Positions 11,475-24,290 of a DNA stretch of 64,000 nt are shown piece after piece. The notes beneath the pieces are model-generated. The model worked only from the letters and a program-made list of their open reading frames with translations. It had not been told where the DNA came from and ran no database searches. Made by a program: the position numbers and the translations under genes. How positions within the stretch are numbered: the first letter of the stretch is position 1; each line of letters opens with the position of its first letter. Source of the stretch: Delphinus delphis (Eukaryota > Chordata > Mammalia > Artiodactyla > Delphinidae); contig NC_082703.1 in NCBI RefSeq assembly GCF_949987515.2, positions 15,194,216 through 15,258,215 of the forward strand, in the 5' to 3' direction.

Positions 11475-13577
11475 CTGCTGTGTGTTTCTCTATCTTCTCA
11501 TTTTGCTTAACTTACTGTGTTTGGGGTCTCCTTTTCGCAGTCTGCAGGTTCATAGTTCCTGTTGTTTTTGGCATCTGCCCCCAGTGGCTAAGGTTAGTTC
11601 AGTGGGTTCTGTAGCCTTCCTGGTTGAGGGTACTGGAGTAGTGCCTGTGTTCTGGTGGATGAAGCTGGATCTTGTCTTTCTGGTGGGCAGGTCCACGTCT
11701 GGTGATGTGTTTTGGGGTGTCTGTGGCCTTATTATGATTTTTGGCAGCCTCTCTGCTAGTGGGTGGGGTTGTGTTCCTGTCTTGCTAGTTGTTTGGCATA
11801 GGGTGTCCAGCACTGTAGCTTGCTGGTCGTTGAGTGAAGCTGGGTGCTGGCGTTGAGATGGAGATCCCTGGGAGATTTTCGCAATTTGATATTATGTGGA
11901 GCTGGGAGTTCTCTTGTGGACCAATGTCCTGAACTTGGCTCTCCCACCTCTGAGGCACAGCCCCGACACCTCGCTGGAGCACCAAGAGCCTGTCATCCAC
12001 ATGGCTCAGAATAAAAGGGAGAAAAAGAAAGAAAGAAAGAAAGAAGAAGAAAAAATAAAGTTATTAAAATAAAAAATAATTATTCAAAAAAAATTTTATG
12101 TAATTAAAAAAAAGAAAGAAAGAAAGAAAGAAGAGAGCAACCAAACCAAAAAATAAATCCAGCAATGATAAGAAGCACTAAAAACTATACTAAAAGAAAC
12201 CCCAAACAAACAGACAAAACAAAACAAACAAAAAAACCTGGACAGACAGAACCCTAGGACAAATGGTAAAAGCAAAGCTATACAGACAAAATCACACACA
12301 GAAGCATACACATACACACTCACAAAAAGAGAAAAGGGGAAAAAATATATATATATCATTGCTTCCAAAATCCACCTTCTCAATTTGGGATGATTTGTTG
12401 TCTATTCAGGTATTCCACAGATGTAGGGTACATTAAGTTGACTGTGGAGATTTAATCTGCTGATCCTGAGGCTGCTGGGAGAGATTTTCCTTTCTCTTCT
12501 TTGTTTGCACAGCTCCTGGAGTTCGAATTTGGATTTGGACCCGCCTCTGCATGTAGGTTGCCTGAGGGCGTCTGTTCTTCGCTCAGACAGGATGGGGTTA
12601 AAGGAGCAGCTGCTTCAGGGGCTCTGGCTCACTCAGGCCGGGGGGAGGGAGGGGTACGGATGCGGAGCGAGCCTGCGGCGGCAGAGGCCAGCGTGACGTT
12701 GCACCAGCCTGAGGTGCACTGTGCCTTCTCCCGGGGAAGTTGTCCCTGGATCACGGGACTCTGGCAGTGGCGGGCTGCACAGGCTCCCAGGAGGGGAGGT
12801 GTGGAGAGTGACCTGTGCTCGCACACAGGCTTCTTGCTGGCGGCAGCAGCAGCCTTAGCGTCCCATGCCCGTCTCTGGGGTCCATGCTGATAGCTGCGGC
12901 TCGCGCCCGTCTCTGGAGCTCCTTTAAGCAGTGCTCTTAATCCTTTCTCCTCGCGCACCAGGAAACAAAGAGGGAAGAAAAAGTCTCTTGCCTCTTCGGC
13001 AGGTCCAGACTTTGTCCCGGACTCGCTCCCGGCTAGCTGTGGCGCACTAGCCCCTTCAGGCTGTGTTCACGCAGCCAACCCCAGTCCTCTGCCTGGGATC
13101 CGACCGAAGCCCGAGCCTCAGCTCCCAGCCCCGCCCACCCCAGCGGGTGAGCAGACAAGCCTCTCGGGCTGGTGAGTGCCGGTCGGCACAGATCCTCTGT
13201 GCGGGAATCTCCCCGCTTTGCCCTCCGCACCCCTGTTGCTGCGCTGTCCTCTGTGGCTCCTAAACTTCCCCCCTCCACCACTCTCAGTCTCCGCCTGCGA
13301 AGCGGCTTCCTAGTGTGTGGAAACCTTTCCTCCTTCACAGCTCTCTCCCACTGGTGCAGTCCTGTCCCTCTTCTTTCGTCTCTGTTTTTTCTTTTTTCTT
13401 TTGCCCTACCCAGGTACGTGGGGAGTTTCTTGCCTTTGGGGAGGTCTGAGGTTTTCTGCCAGCGTTCAGTAGGTGTTCTTTAGGAATTGTTCCACATGTA
13501 GATGTATTTCTGATGTATTTGTGGGGAGGAAGGTGATCTCCACGTCTTACTCTTCCGCCATCTGGAAGCTCCTCCTC
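11475..13577 (-). promoter_or_regulatory. L1 copy A 5'UTR with internal promoter
   Basis: About 2.1 kb, CpG- and GC-rich at 12490-13560, and A/G-rich on the plus strand at 12010-12360. The antisense CGCCATCT at 13556-13563 gives AGATGGCGG, a YY1-type site at the very start of the element, where L1 promoters carry one. The interval 12005-13409 (1,405 bp) begins with GT and ends with AG when read on the minus strand. It is preceded at its 3' end by a long pyrimidine tract, and it is precisely absent from L1 copy B. It is therefore annotated as a probable intron of the L1 RNA. Confidence 0.7.
12020..12135. repeat. (AAAG)n-rich tract in the L1 copy A 5'UTR
   Basis: AAAGAAAGAAAGAAAGAAAG at 12027-12046 and again at 12113-12132. 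On the transcribed L1 strand this is a pyrimidine tract immediately upstream of the proposed splice acceptor at 12005. Confidence 0.85.
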
Positions 13578-13591
13578 CCTCAAGTGTTTTT
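13578..13591. repeat. Right target-site duplication of L1 copy A
   Basis: Exact copy of the 14-mer at 5239-5252, abutting the L1 5' terminus. The pair brackets the whole 8.3 kb between them as one insertion. Confidence 0.85.
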
Positions 13592-13729
13592 ACAGAAAGC
13601 CTTTAGTAACAGTATTATCCCGAATGCTTCACTGTTTTTTTTTGTTTTGTTTTGTTTTTGTTTTGCAATCTGAAAAAGCCAATCCGTGTTCGAGGAAGTA
13701 ACTTGAAACCAGTGGTTTCAGACAAGACA

Positions 13730-14090
13730 AAATGACAAGAAACAGTAAGAAACATGAAAGGGAGGGAAAGAGTCTGAGCTGTGCCTCATTGTGGTTGCAG
13801 TGAGGATAATTGTTTAGAAAGGAGTTGGAGTGGAAGGAAGGAAGAAATGAAGTGAAGAACGTGAGAAGAGTTGAGAGCTTGTGAATGCAACTTGAAGATA
13901 GGTGCATTAAGTCCAGTGGAAAATGGTGGCATCCTTGGCTAGGGGATTTGAAAAGGCAGAAAAGGGAAGCAGCCAGTTTGCCGAGGTGTTGTCACGGGAT
14001 TTTGTGACTGATTGGAAGTGTGTGATGGGTAAGAGGAAGCACCCTCGGATGACTCCTAGAATTGAGACTCTTGGGCTCTTTTGTGAGTTT
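13730..14090 (-). mobile_element. L2 fragment
   Basis: Antisense of the L2 3' ORF region: GTTTAGAAAGGAGTTGGAGT, GAGGTGTTGTCACGGGATTT, CGGATGACTCCTAGAATTGA. Weak but collinear. Confidence 0.4.
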
Positions 14091-15182
14091 CTAACCTCAT
14101 AACCACAATTTCTTGTCCATATTCCAATTACTCAATTTTTGTTATTATCTGATTACTTTTAATATCTAATAATTCTAGACTTTCAATGACACAGGTGTCT
14201 TCAAATAGTAGTGGTAGGAAAAACTGTAGGAAATGAAATTACATAGAAATTTTTAAAAATTTGCTGTCCTTTTGTGGGAAATGGATTACTATATAAGTGG
14301 AAGTATGTTGCTAGGTATCCTTTTGAATTCCTTTTGCTCTGTGAGTCTTAGAACATGATGTTTCTGAGTCATTGGGCTACAGCAGATCTGACTGTGAGAT
14401 ACAGTTTACGCTGAGGGGTGGAGGGTGGGCATGCCAAATAGATGGAAAAAATACTATTGCTCCTGAGAAGCACCCAATCAAGATGATAATTTGGAACTCA
14501 AATACAAATTGCTAAAAATATTGACTAAGTAGCACTATAATCTCATATGGAATTTATCTTTGTTTAATAATTTTGTTCAGATAAACTTGTCAAGTATAAA
14601 GTAGATACTTACCCGAGATATCTTTTTCTGTGAGACAGTGACATACTTAGAAAAGGAGACCTACATATAATTTGAAAATGTTGGCAGAACCGTATTTGTG
14701 GTTTTAATCTCCTACTCCAAATGATTTCTTCTCCAAAATTGATTTTGATCTCTAACATACTTCTAAGCAATACAAGTATTAGGTGAGGAATGTAAAGGAG
14801 GGACATCATCATATTTTGGGAAATTTTATGAGAATTCAATAGTTTTTTTAGGTATACTTCAAAAATATCTTAATGTGTGGTGTGGAGAGCTGATTAAGCA
14901 ATTATTGGATATACTACGGGTCTGACACAAATGCATTAATGCTATTATTAATATTACAGTCTATGAATATATTCTAATGCTAATACATATGTTCTAACAT
15001 GAAATCAAAATCTGAAACTAATTCAGATTATAGCTTTATGCACTAACAACATGTTCCTTAATCAAAGACTATACTATTTGATAGAAAACATTTTTACATT
15101 TTTTAAGCTAAAAATATGAAATGAAAGGAGGAATACAAAATAAATTCTATGTAGGGATATTCATCTATGTTTAAAGAGTTTA

Positions 15183-15279
15183 ACAAGTTTGGTGCATGCA
15201 TTTTAGCAGAGGAAAGGACAGAACTTGACCTCTGCTAGTTGAACAAAGGCTGGCATTGTGAGATTTACTTTTCTGGCAT
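15183..15279. repeat. Copy 1 of an unassigned dispersed pair
   Basis: ACAAGTTTGGTGCATGCATTTTAGC to GAACAAAGGCTGGCATTGT. It is similar throughout to 16696-16789, in the same orientation, about 1.5 kb away. Confidence 0.5.
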
Positions 15280-15684
15280 TTATATTCTATTGACCTGAAA
15301 AGTTTGATAATCTCATTAAAATTGGGAGATTAGAAAATCAGAAAAAATATGAGGATGGTAGCAATGTTAAACTAGTAGGACCCAAGGAGTTCACGTGTTT
15401 TAATAACTTTTTAAATTTTTTTCATCGGAGGAAGTAACTTGTAGTTATTTGCCATTCAAAGTATTTTCAAGTGCAAGATAGTGCTTTGGACCATTTTATT
15501 GGGTTGGTAAGATACAAATACGAAACTTTATCAGAAAAGTAAAATGCTTATTAAAAATTAGATAACTCATAATGGAAGAGCTAGTATTAGAAGGATCTCA
15601 GTCTTCAGGTTCACTATTAAATCTACTCCAGAACTGTAATGATGGTGGTGACCACAATGTCCATGTATTGGATAATAAGCTCTT

Positions 15685-16020
15685 TTTTAAAAAAAATTAA
15701 TTAATTAATTAATTTTGGGCCGTGTTGGGTCTTCACTGCTGTGCACGGACTTTCTCTAGTTGCGGCGAGCAGGGGCTACTCTTTGTTGCAGTGCCTGGGC
15801 TTCTCATTGTGGTGGCTTCTCTTGTTGTGGAGCATGGACTCTAGGCACGTGGGCTTCAGTAGTTGTGGCTCTTGAGCTCAAGAGTGCAGGCCCAGTAGTT
15901 GTGGCACATGGGCTTACTTGCTCTGCGGCATGTGGGATCTTCCCGGACCAGGACTCGAACCTGTGTCCCCTGCAATGGCAGGCGGATTCTTAACCACTGC
16001 ACCACCAGGGAAGTCCCGGG
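15685..16020 (-). mobile_element. Long CHR-type SINE (CHR-1-like)
   Basis: Antisense element. A (TTAA)n-rich tail is at the left and the head CCACCAGGGAAGTCCC at the right, with the tRNA-like B box read as GGTTCGAGTCC on the minus strand. The body has repeated AACTAC/GAGCCC modules typical of the longer CHR subfamily. The TSD TAATAAGCTCTT occurs at 15673-15684 and 16021-16032. Confidence 0.85.
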
Positions 16021-16032
16021 TAATAAGCTCTT

Positions 16033-18300
16033 GTCCATATTGTCACTTACAGTACTTAACACCACCCCAAGAGACGGCTGCTGCTGTCCCTATCACATTA
16101 CAAGAAGCAAAAGGAAGGAATTGATGCAACTCCTTCAAATTTTTTTCTTTTTAAAATTTATATGCTCTGAGGAAACTTTCAACATTTCTTGTGTGTATTT
16201 AGGTAAACTGAAGCCCATATTTTATAGAGCTCTATGGCAGTCGCTCTTGATTGTTCTTTAGCTCACTTTATCGAAGCTTGCGTTGGGACATATCTATGTA
16301 ATTAACAATTGAGGAAGGAAGGTGCCTATCAGATAACACCGTATGAGAATAACATGTTAAAATATAACAAGCGGACCACTTTAATACTTCTCAGCTACAT
16401 TTAGGATTAGGCAGTCCAATTAATTTTGATCCATTTGATGCTGTTCTCTTCATTCTGGGTGAATTTTATTCTTATAATGTTACTTGTTATCACTATATTT
16501 AACATAGAGGAGGGCCTTGCAGGAGGGTTTTCACTTCTAAGCCTTTGTCTCTGAGTGGTTTCAAAATGATAAATTTGTGGCTTGGGGGGGTGTTATAATA
16601 AAAGAGGGGAGAACACAACAAAACAAACAAACAAGACCAACTTCACAAACGGCAGTGTGGTTTAATGACAGCCACACGTATTAATAAAGGGTCTCACAAG
16701 TTTGATGCATAAAATTTAGCCACAGAAAAGACAAGAAACAGCTTCTACTAGCCGGAACAAAGGCTGACATTGTACGATTTCAGTGGCATAATATGCGGGC
16801 TTCAAATAAGAGTTCTGGTCAGTGGGACATAAAGGAAGTGCTTCATTAGCTATCATAGTGCATACCTCCCAGGCCTGTACCATGGGGCAGCACGCAGCAA
16901 GGGCATGGGCGCAAAGAATGAGCTATTCACTTAGGTTTCATAATCTTGCTCTGTTTCAGCCTCCTGGGTTGACAGCTTTCAAGTTAAGCATGGAAGGCTC
17001 TAAAGAAACAGTCCTACATTCTTCAGTGATAGAGTTTGTTTTTGGAAAATGCCTATCTAAAATAAGGAGATAAAATAAGTTAAGCCTGTGAGCTCAATTT
17101 ATGGAATTAGATGTCTTTCCAGAGCACAGTGATATTTTTATGATTACTTTGAAGACTTCAATAAAATACTTCTACAGAAAGATTGGTCTCAGATGAAATT
17201 ATTTGCAATTTCTGTCATTCAACCCTATGCAATCATATGAATATTCATTGTACAGTGAAAGCTGACTTTGTGAGTAGGAAAATTACAGTAACATGCTTTA
17301 CAAAGATATTGAGTAGAGGAAAAATAATTCTATGCAGTAATTTTCAGGAAAACCACTGTGAATTTTGATCTTTTTCCCCAGTCATCCAGAGCCACAGACC
17401 TCTGTCCCTCAAGGAAAACACAAAACTATTTAACTCAAATTCAAATCAATGGCAAAATTTCTGAATTCATTTCATATATCCTCTGTGCTTTGAAGAGAAA
17501 TACATTATATTTAGGTTCAAATTTATACTAATTTGCTAGATGCCATGGTCAATCTGTAATAGTATTGCCAGAAGGCTCAGGAACCTAACTGCATAAAATT
17601 GCATAAAGATGCTGAGAACAGCTCTGAAGTTAAACTACAATGAAGGGGAAACAAATAAGGCTAGAAAACCTATATAATGTGTTGTTAACATAGAATTTTC
17701 AAAACAAAATGGCAAAAGATATCATACAATTCAAATTCACACTTAACATTTTTTCTTGTGAAGAATATCACCATTGATGCCCTTAAATATATTGAAGATA
17801 TTTATTTCTAAAATAACTGAGTTATTTATGATCTACACTTCTTTGGAATTTTACCAGATACTCAGATGAAGCAGTGGGAAGTCATTGTTTAATGCCTACA
17901 AACATTAAAAATCCTGAAATACACCAATCAAAATATCTTTAAAAAACTACATAAAATTAAAAATTTAAATTTTACTTATTTTCCAATAAGAACAATAATT
18001 TCTAACTTAAAATACTAGATGTAAACAATCTACAGGCTGGTCAGTCAAGTTCGTGATTGTGGCAGAACTATAATTTGCACTCATAAAGGCTCCTAAATAA
18101 AACAAGTATGCTTAATTTACAGAGAAATAAAGTGATACTTACTGTAATGTAGCTCTAGGTACACCTATAAGGCAGTTTGTCTTAAGTCCCTGTACTTAAC
18201 AATTCTATTTTTCTCACATAGCAAATCACAAGCAGTTTTATACTAAACATCTACCCCAGAGGCAGACTGTCCAATTAGCCCTTGATCTGGTTTTCATATA
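16033..18300. other. Non-coding AT-rich DNA
   Basis: Holds copy 2 of the dispersed pair (16696-16789). An 83-codon frame at 16822-17073 has no recognisable features. Otherwise nothing assignable. Confidence 0.45.
16696..16789. repeat. Copy 2 of an unassigned dispersed pair
   Basis: ACAAGTTTGATGCATAAAATTTAGC to GAACAAAGGCTGACATTGT. Partner of 15183-15279. I do not recognise the family. Confidence 0.5.
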
Positions 18301-18307
18301 AATCACC

Positions 18308-18595
18308 TGTTATAGGTTGAATTATCTCCTCCCCCCAAATTCTTATGTTGAAGTCCTAACCCCCCAGTACCTCAGAATGAGACTTTGTTTGGAGATAGGG
18401 TGTTTACAGAGGTGATCAAGTTAAAATGAGTTCATTAGGGTAGGACACCAATATGGCTGATGTCTTTCTGAAAAGGTGAAATTTGGACACAGAGACATGC
18501 ACACAGGGAAGATGCTATATGATCATGAAGATGGCCAGCTACTGGTCAAGGAGAGAGGCCTGGAAGATATCCTTCCTTCACAGCTCTCAGCATCA
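18308..18595 (+). mobile_element. MLT1-type (ERVL-MaLR) LTR
   Basis: TTCTTATGTTGAAGTCCTAA, GAGACTTTGTTTGGAGATAG, GATCAAGTTAAAATGAGTTC and CAAGGAGAGAGGCCTGGAAG follow the MLT1 LTR order. An L1-like 3' stretch (18640-18720, TTGGTTACATGAATGTGG) follows. Confidence 0.65.
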
Positions 18596-18879
18596 TGGGT
18601 AGGTTGAGGGGATGACTATCAGTGAGACAGCACAAGGAGATTCTGTATCCTGATTTTGGTGTTGGTTACATGAATGTGGTAAATGTGTTAAAATTCATAG
18701 AATTGTACAGCAAAAAAAGAAACAAGCCAATTAAAAAAATAAAATAAATAACCTTAATAAAATAAAAACCTACTCTAAAGCTAAACTAGCAAGCTATAAA
18801 ATAAAAATGTTGAAATCTGTAGCATTCTAATACACAAATAATAAGCAGTTAGAAAATATAGTAGAAGAAACAACGTATG

Positions 18880-20640
18880 TTACAATCACTAAAAGAAAAT
18901 GTATAATATAAAACAAAATAAAATACATAAACTTAAAAAGAAAGGGACAAAACCTAAATGAAGAAAAATACCTAAAAGATGCCAAAATACCCTTGAAGAC
19001 ATGAAAAGATATACCATATTTCTGGATAGGAAGACCCAATTTTAAAAAATCCCCAATGTTTATAAGTTCACTGCATTTCAATAAAATAACCATATGTTCT
19101 TTTCTTTTATCCTGGAGCAAGACAAGTTGGTTATAAAGTTCATTTGGAAAAATAAACAAGAACTTCCAAGAAGTTCTTGCAAATGGAGGAGAGGACTCTG
19201 GCCTTATGAGAGGTTAAAACATTATAGAGCCCATTAAAACAGTATGGTTTGGTATGTGAATAGAAAAACAGACCAACGTACTAGAGTTGAAAGTCCGGAA
19301 AAAAAACCCTAAGTGCATATGGGAATTTATGTTAAAGCAGCACCTAAAAACAGTGGGGTAACAAAGAACATTTTAGTAAGTATTGTTGGGCTCACTGGAT
19401 AGCCATATGGAAAAATATAAAATTAAACTCTCATACTGTAATAGAGAAGAAACCATAAAAGAATCAGAGTTTTAAAGCAAGGGAATAAAAAGAATCACAA
19501 GTACAGTAAGAAAACAAGAGTGAGTTTCTTTATAACATGGGTGTAGGGAAAATTTTTCTAAATGTGACAAAGAATCCAAGAACAATAAGGAAAATGATTT
19601 ATAAATTTGCTCTATGAAATAAAAAATCAAAGTTTTGCATGGCAAACAGCATAAGCAAATAAAAAGACAAACTGGGAAAATCATGTAGAACTTACGTCAC
19701 AGAAAAATAAATAATATTTTGATATTAAAGTGCTTTTTAAAAATTGAGAAGAATAAAACAAGAATCTTATGGAAAATGGGTAAAATAAGTGGATAGACAG
19801 TACACATAAAAAGAAATGTAGGGGATTCCCTGGTGGCGCAGTGGTTGAGAGTCCGCCTGCCGATGCAGGGGACATGGGTTCGTGCCCCGGTCCGGGAAGA
19901 TCCCACATGCCGTGGAGCGGCTGGGCCCGTGAGCCATGGCCGCTGAGCCTGCGCGTCCAGAGCCTGTGCTCCACAACGGGAGAGGCCACAACAGTGAGAG
20001 GCAAAAAAAAAAAAAAAGAAAAAAAAAAAGAAATGTAGATGTCCCTTATACACATGAAATGGTGTTTAATCTTAAAATAAGAGGAATTCAATTTAAAATT
20101 ACACTGAGATACCATTTCTCTTCCATTAGCATCACAAAAATTTATAAATTTGAGCACATCTCCTGTTGTCTAGGCTCTTGGAAAGAGCTCCTCTCACGCG
20201 TTTGCTGGCGGGAATGCAAAATGTACACCCCCTATAGGGAGGAATTTGGAAATACTTGGAAAAGCTACATACACCTTTATCCTTTGATCCAGTAATCTCG
20301 CTCCTAGGAATCTTGTTTGAGATACACCTCCAAAAATACGAAGAAAAATTTGATTTCTTATAATCACGAAAAGTCCATCAAAATGTGGGAACAACTGTGG
20401 GAAAAAACATTCTCACAATGGAATACCATGTAGTCATAGAGATATGTCTATAGGTTGATATGAAGTGATATCCAGAATATATTTTTAAGAGAAGAAACAA
20501 AAAGGATGTGAAGCAACGTGTAGAATATGCTGAACATATAGATATACATATATAATTTTTTTGGTAAGAAAGGGGATTCAGATATACATTGATTTATATT
20601 TTCAAAAAGAAACTTGTAAGGATAAATCAAAAACTTTAAA
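18880..20640 (+). mobile_element. Old L1 ORF2/3' end fragment
   Basis: Sense-strand, highly decayed L1. Recognisable patches are GACATGAAAAGATATACCAT, AAGTTCATTTGGAAAAATAA, and the 3'-region patches GAATGCAAAATGTACACC and CTTTGATCCAGTAATC. A CHR SINE interrupts it at 19822-20024. No frame of useful length survives. Confidence 0.7.
19822..20024 (+). mobile_element. CHR-type SINE inside an old L1
   Basis: GGATTCCCTGGTGGCGCAGTG head, tRNA-like A box TGGCGCAGTGG and B box GGTTCGTGCC, poly(A) tail. The TSD AAAAAGAAATGTAG is at 19808-19821 and 20025-20038. It splits the old L1 at 18880-20640. Confidence 0.9.
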
Positions 20641-23600
20641 ATAATGATGTTCTATAGGGAATATAACTATAAACAGAGAAGAAAGTTCTGCCTGCTCCAT
20701 TTTTTTCTTTTTAGTTTTTTAACTTGTGTAAGAGACACGAGAACAGTATCTGCCAAATGCAGTGAATGGACCTTGTTTGGATTCTGATTCAAACACTGCA
20801 ACTCGCAAAACGGATTTTCGAGACAACCAGAAAGATCTGAATACAGAATAATTATTAGGTGATATTAAGGAATTATTATTGTGTTTTAGATGTGGTAATC
20901 ATAATAATGTGGTTACATTTTTAAAAAGGCCTTACCAGCTAGAGATATAAACTGAGGTATTACGGACAAAATAATATCGTATCTTGTATTTTTAAATACT
21001 GCAGGAGGGAGGGGGTAAAAAACTGAGGAGGGGGATAGATATCTCAAAAGCCTTAACGTTAAACATTGTCTTTGCAAAACAATAGCTATTAAAGTAAAAC
21101 ACAGCTCTTCATAAGGCAATTCATCAATTTCAGAAATATAACAAAACTGAAGACACAGGAAAAAAAGAATGTGAAGACTGAGATATTTGTCTGGTATAAC
21201 ATTTTTCAAATATGAAGAACAGCCACTGCACAGTAAATGGAAATTGTTTTTTATCATGAATGATGTAGGATTCCTTACTCCACAAAAATTGTGTCTCACA
21301 GTGAGATTTCTGATACATTCAACTTAGACCCTTAGGAGAGGAAATAATTTTTCATTTTGCTTGTTCACAGAACCACGCACAGTGCTGTGTAGTTTATGTA
21401 GAGGGCAGGCTATTTTTAAAGGATCTGTCAAGTTAATTTCCCTTATTCATAAACTAGATTCCCTCTTGGTATTCTGTCCACCACAACGGCTTTGGGAAAG
21501 GGTACAGACCAAATGCCACCTTGGCAAGGAGGCCACTGTGATCCCTCAGAGGAGAAGTGCTTGCCTGGCAGGAAGAAGCTGAAAGTTTGCCTTTCTCCCT
21601 CCAAGGAAAGAGAAATGAGAGAGAGAGAGAGAGGGAATCCGACAGGAAGACTAATATGTTTTGACCTCCTGTCTCTGGGGTTAAGCTCTATAGCTGCAAA
21701 GCATATTTGATTGTTGAGGAAAAGCTGGAAGGAGAGCTTTTGCCCTGCTCCCCATTAAGAACGATGGAGAGAAGAGACAGTGACAGCAGGACAATAAAAA
21801 TAGTGCCATGGCAGGCTTAGGCCTGATTTGTCTCTTTCCCTCCTATGACTTTCTGCATCCACCCCGGCAACTTTCAGTCACAATGTGGTTTCTAAAGGAC
21901 CTCAATGTTCCAGTCAGCCCCTAAGAGATGTCAAGATGCTTGAGATTTCTGGAGGAGGGGCTGGCCACAGGAAGTCGCCTGAGTGATGACCAGGTGGCAA
22001 GGGTTCTAGGCTATGCTGTGTGTACCAGACCACATTCCCCTTTTCCTCTATCACGTCTCAGCAGGTCTTTGAAAGAAACGTACCTGTGGGTGTCAAGATA
22101 CAGGCAAGAGAGCCGGGAGAGGGTTTGACAAGTTCCAGTAGCCTAGGATTGTGTCAGGGTCCTGGAAGGAACCAGACTAACTGTGCCTTGGTGGAAAACA
22201 GCACACATCCAGGGACCACCTGCACCATGCCGTGGAGACCAACAAAAAGATTTGCACAAAGTTGAGGCCCCCTACACCAACTGCCCCAAAGATAATAAAG
22301 AATTCCTTCCTACAAAGCACTGCCTTGGGAAGGAGGAGAGGGAAGGAAGGAATAGCTCTATTAGAGAGTCATATTAAGTCATATGACTGAAGATTTGACA
22401 AAATGAGACTGACTCACATGGGAATACCTGGCATATGCTTAATTATCAGGTTAATGGTTTTCCATAGCTACTAAAATGAGTGAGAACTTGTAAAAAAGAT
22501 AACATGAATAACAGAAAATGAAAATGCAGCATGTTCTTGGCACATGTGGATGCTGATTGGATAATTCTTTTTTATAACTTTTTTTTAGTTTTAGTTAAGT
22601 TTAGTTTTAGATAATTTCAGTTTTGCAAAATACTATTCTGAACTTCATAGGTATTTGCTAAATAAAGAAGCGATTATATAACAAAGTTATTGAAACACTG
22701 AAATATTTCTATGAATTTTCTGGGACAGCTATAAATGTTTCCTGTTAATTCCTCGATCTTTCCTTTCCTGATAAAAACAAAAAAATGTTTAAAATGACAT
22801 ACTACTTTTTTTTTTCCTGCAAAGCTTGATAAAATCTGCTTTCAGTATAGTGAGTAGGAGTGACTTGTATCCATTGGGATAGTAAAAAGATTTTAGATAA
22901 GATGGAAAGTTGCAATTCCCTACTCCCTTTTCCCCTTTATATATTCCTGGTTTTTGTTTTGTTTTTTTCTCTCACTTGAAACATCTGAAGTAAACAAATT
23001 AGTTTAAGAGAACACACTTGTTCACAATTCTCTTAAGGATTTCTAAATAATATGCAATATATATATGTATATATATATTTTTTGCCAGTACTGCTTAAGG
23101 AATGTTCTGAGATTTTCTTTTCACTTATATATCACTGACAATTCTCATATACAAGGAAGAGAATAGGAAAATATTATTTATATTTCACATATAGAAGACT
23201 GACAACAAGAGTGTGGATTTTAAGTAGTGTCACCTTTAAGCTTTATTCTGTGATAGAGTTGAAACGTAAAGAGAATAGGTTTATACAAAGAGTAAGTTTC
23301 TGTGTTTAAAATCAAACTGACTTCTGTCTTCATGAGTCATTTCTGAAAATGATAGTACGGTTGGGCTATTTTACTTCCTTAGATAATACATATATTAGAA
23401 TGTTGAAGAGTTTACTGGGTCCAGCTGGTTATTACAAAGAAATTGGTTAATTTAGCAAATTTGCTTGCTTCTAGGATAAAGTTATTTTTATAAAATCGAG
23501 GTATTTATAACTATATTTTTAAAAATTTAAAAGACAGATTACTCCAGATATTTAGCATATTACTAGATGTGAATATACTTTAAAGCACAGCTCCCTTGCT

Positions 23601-24290
23601 CAATGTTCTGGGGAAAATGTGTGCTATAGTGAATTGTGTGTAAATATGAATGTGTAAATATTTCAGGGAATGATGGATACTTTTGAAACAAAAATTAAAA
23701 ATGAAAATCTTTAACCTTGAACTGGAAATTAATTGGAATTAACCACAAAGTATCTATTACCTCTTTTTAAAGATTAATATTATAGGATAAAATATGATTT
23801 GGGTGCAATAAATGAAGTTGGACTCTCTTCAATATGAAGCTGGCTTATATTTGACAGATGCTTTTCGAACATTTCAGACTTTTGACTCTTTGCCAAAGTG
23901 AGCACTTTGGGAATAACATTAAATATATCGGGCTAGAGTCGAATAACACCCTCCCAACACCGCTACTACCCCCCCCACACACACACAGAAGGAAATGAGC
24001 AAGGAAACCCATTCTCTTGAAATTATCTCAGATATTTACTAAGAGCTAGACTCAGATATTTATTAAGATCTAGAAAAAGTCAACCTTCAGAGTTAACATT
24101 TTATAATTTCTGAGAATAGTTAATAAAACTCTACCATATTTTTAAAAAGTCTGTTGTAAAAGGATGTATTATGAGTAGCAGCCTAATTTGGGGGGTTCAG
24201 GAAGAGGAAAAGACTGAAGTTCCTTGAGCTTGTAGTACTTATTCCACAAGATCCAGGCGCGGACCTGTGTAAGGTAATACTTCTGTTTCC
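20640..24290. other. Unique non-coding DNA
   Basis: No gene recognised. 21340-22380 is less AT-rich and looks unique (with a short (GA)n at 21618-21633), so it is a candidate for conserved non-coding sequence; this is an impression only. 22550-22620 is a TTTTAGTT-rich low-complexity patch and 23057-23082 a (TA)n tract. Confidence 0.4.

Larger units (their letters stand above)
5253..13577 (-). mobile_element. L1 copy A: full-length LINE-1 with 3' read-through segment
   Basis: The element runs right to left. It contains a 5'UTR (13577 to 11475), ORF1 (11474-10611), ORF2 (10552 to about 6535), a 3'UTR ending in an AATAAAG-type signal and a decayed A-rich tail (about 6125-6170), then about 0.9 kb of older L1 sequence, and finally a poly(T) at 5248-5259. 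The 5' end is intact, beginning with the GAGGAGCTTCCAGATGGCGG-type start, and the 14-bp TSD fits a single target-primed event. A TTTATT, antisense to AATAAA, lies near 5285, about 25 bases inside the terminal tail. Both ORFs carry stops or frameshifts, and a CHR SINE splits ORF2 at 10308-10516. The copy is dead, but good preservation suggests it inserted within the cetacean lineage (inference). Confidence 0.85.

Noticed and set aside
11098..11856. 252-codon open frame on the plus strand
   Set aside because: Antisense to L1 ORF1 and 5'UTR; its Ser/Leu/Phe-rich composition is what the coiled-coil gene gives when read backwards.
12490..13560. CpG-rich block as a host-gene promoter, with several short GC-rich ORFs
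   Set aside because: It is the 5'UTR of L1 copy A, inside the TSD-bounded insertion.
15690..15715. (TTAA)n as a piggyBac-type target
   Set aside because: It is the low-complexity tail of the adjacent antisense SINE; no terminal inverted repeats are visible.
16822..17073. 83-codon plus-strand ORF as a small gene
   Set aside because: No recognisable motif, no promoter or poly(A) context, and a length expected by chance.
19822..20024. tRNA-like A and B boxes in this and the other SINEs
   Set aside because: They are SINE heads; no cloverleaf with an anticodon arm and acceptor stem can be drawn, so no tRNA gene is called.
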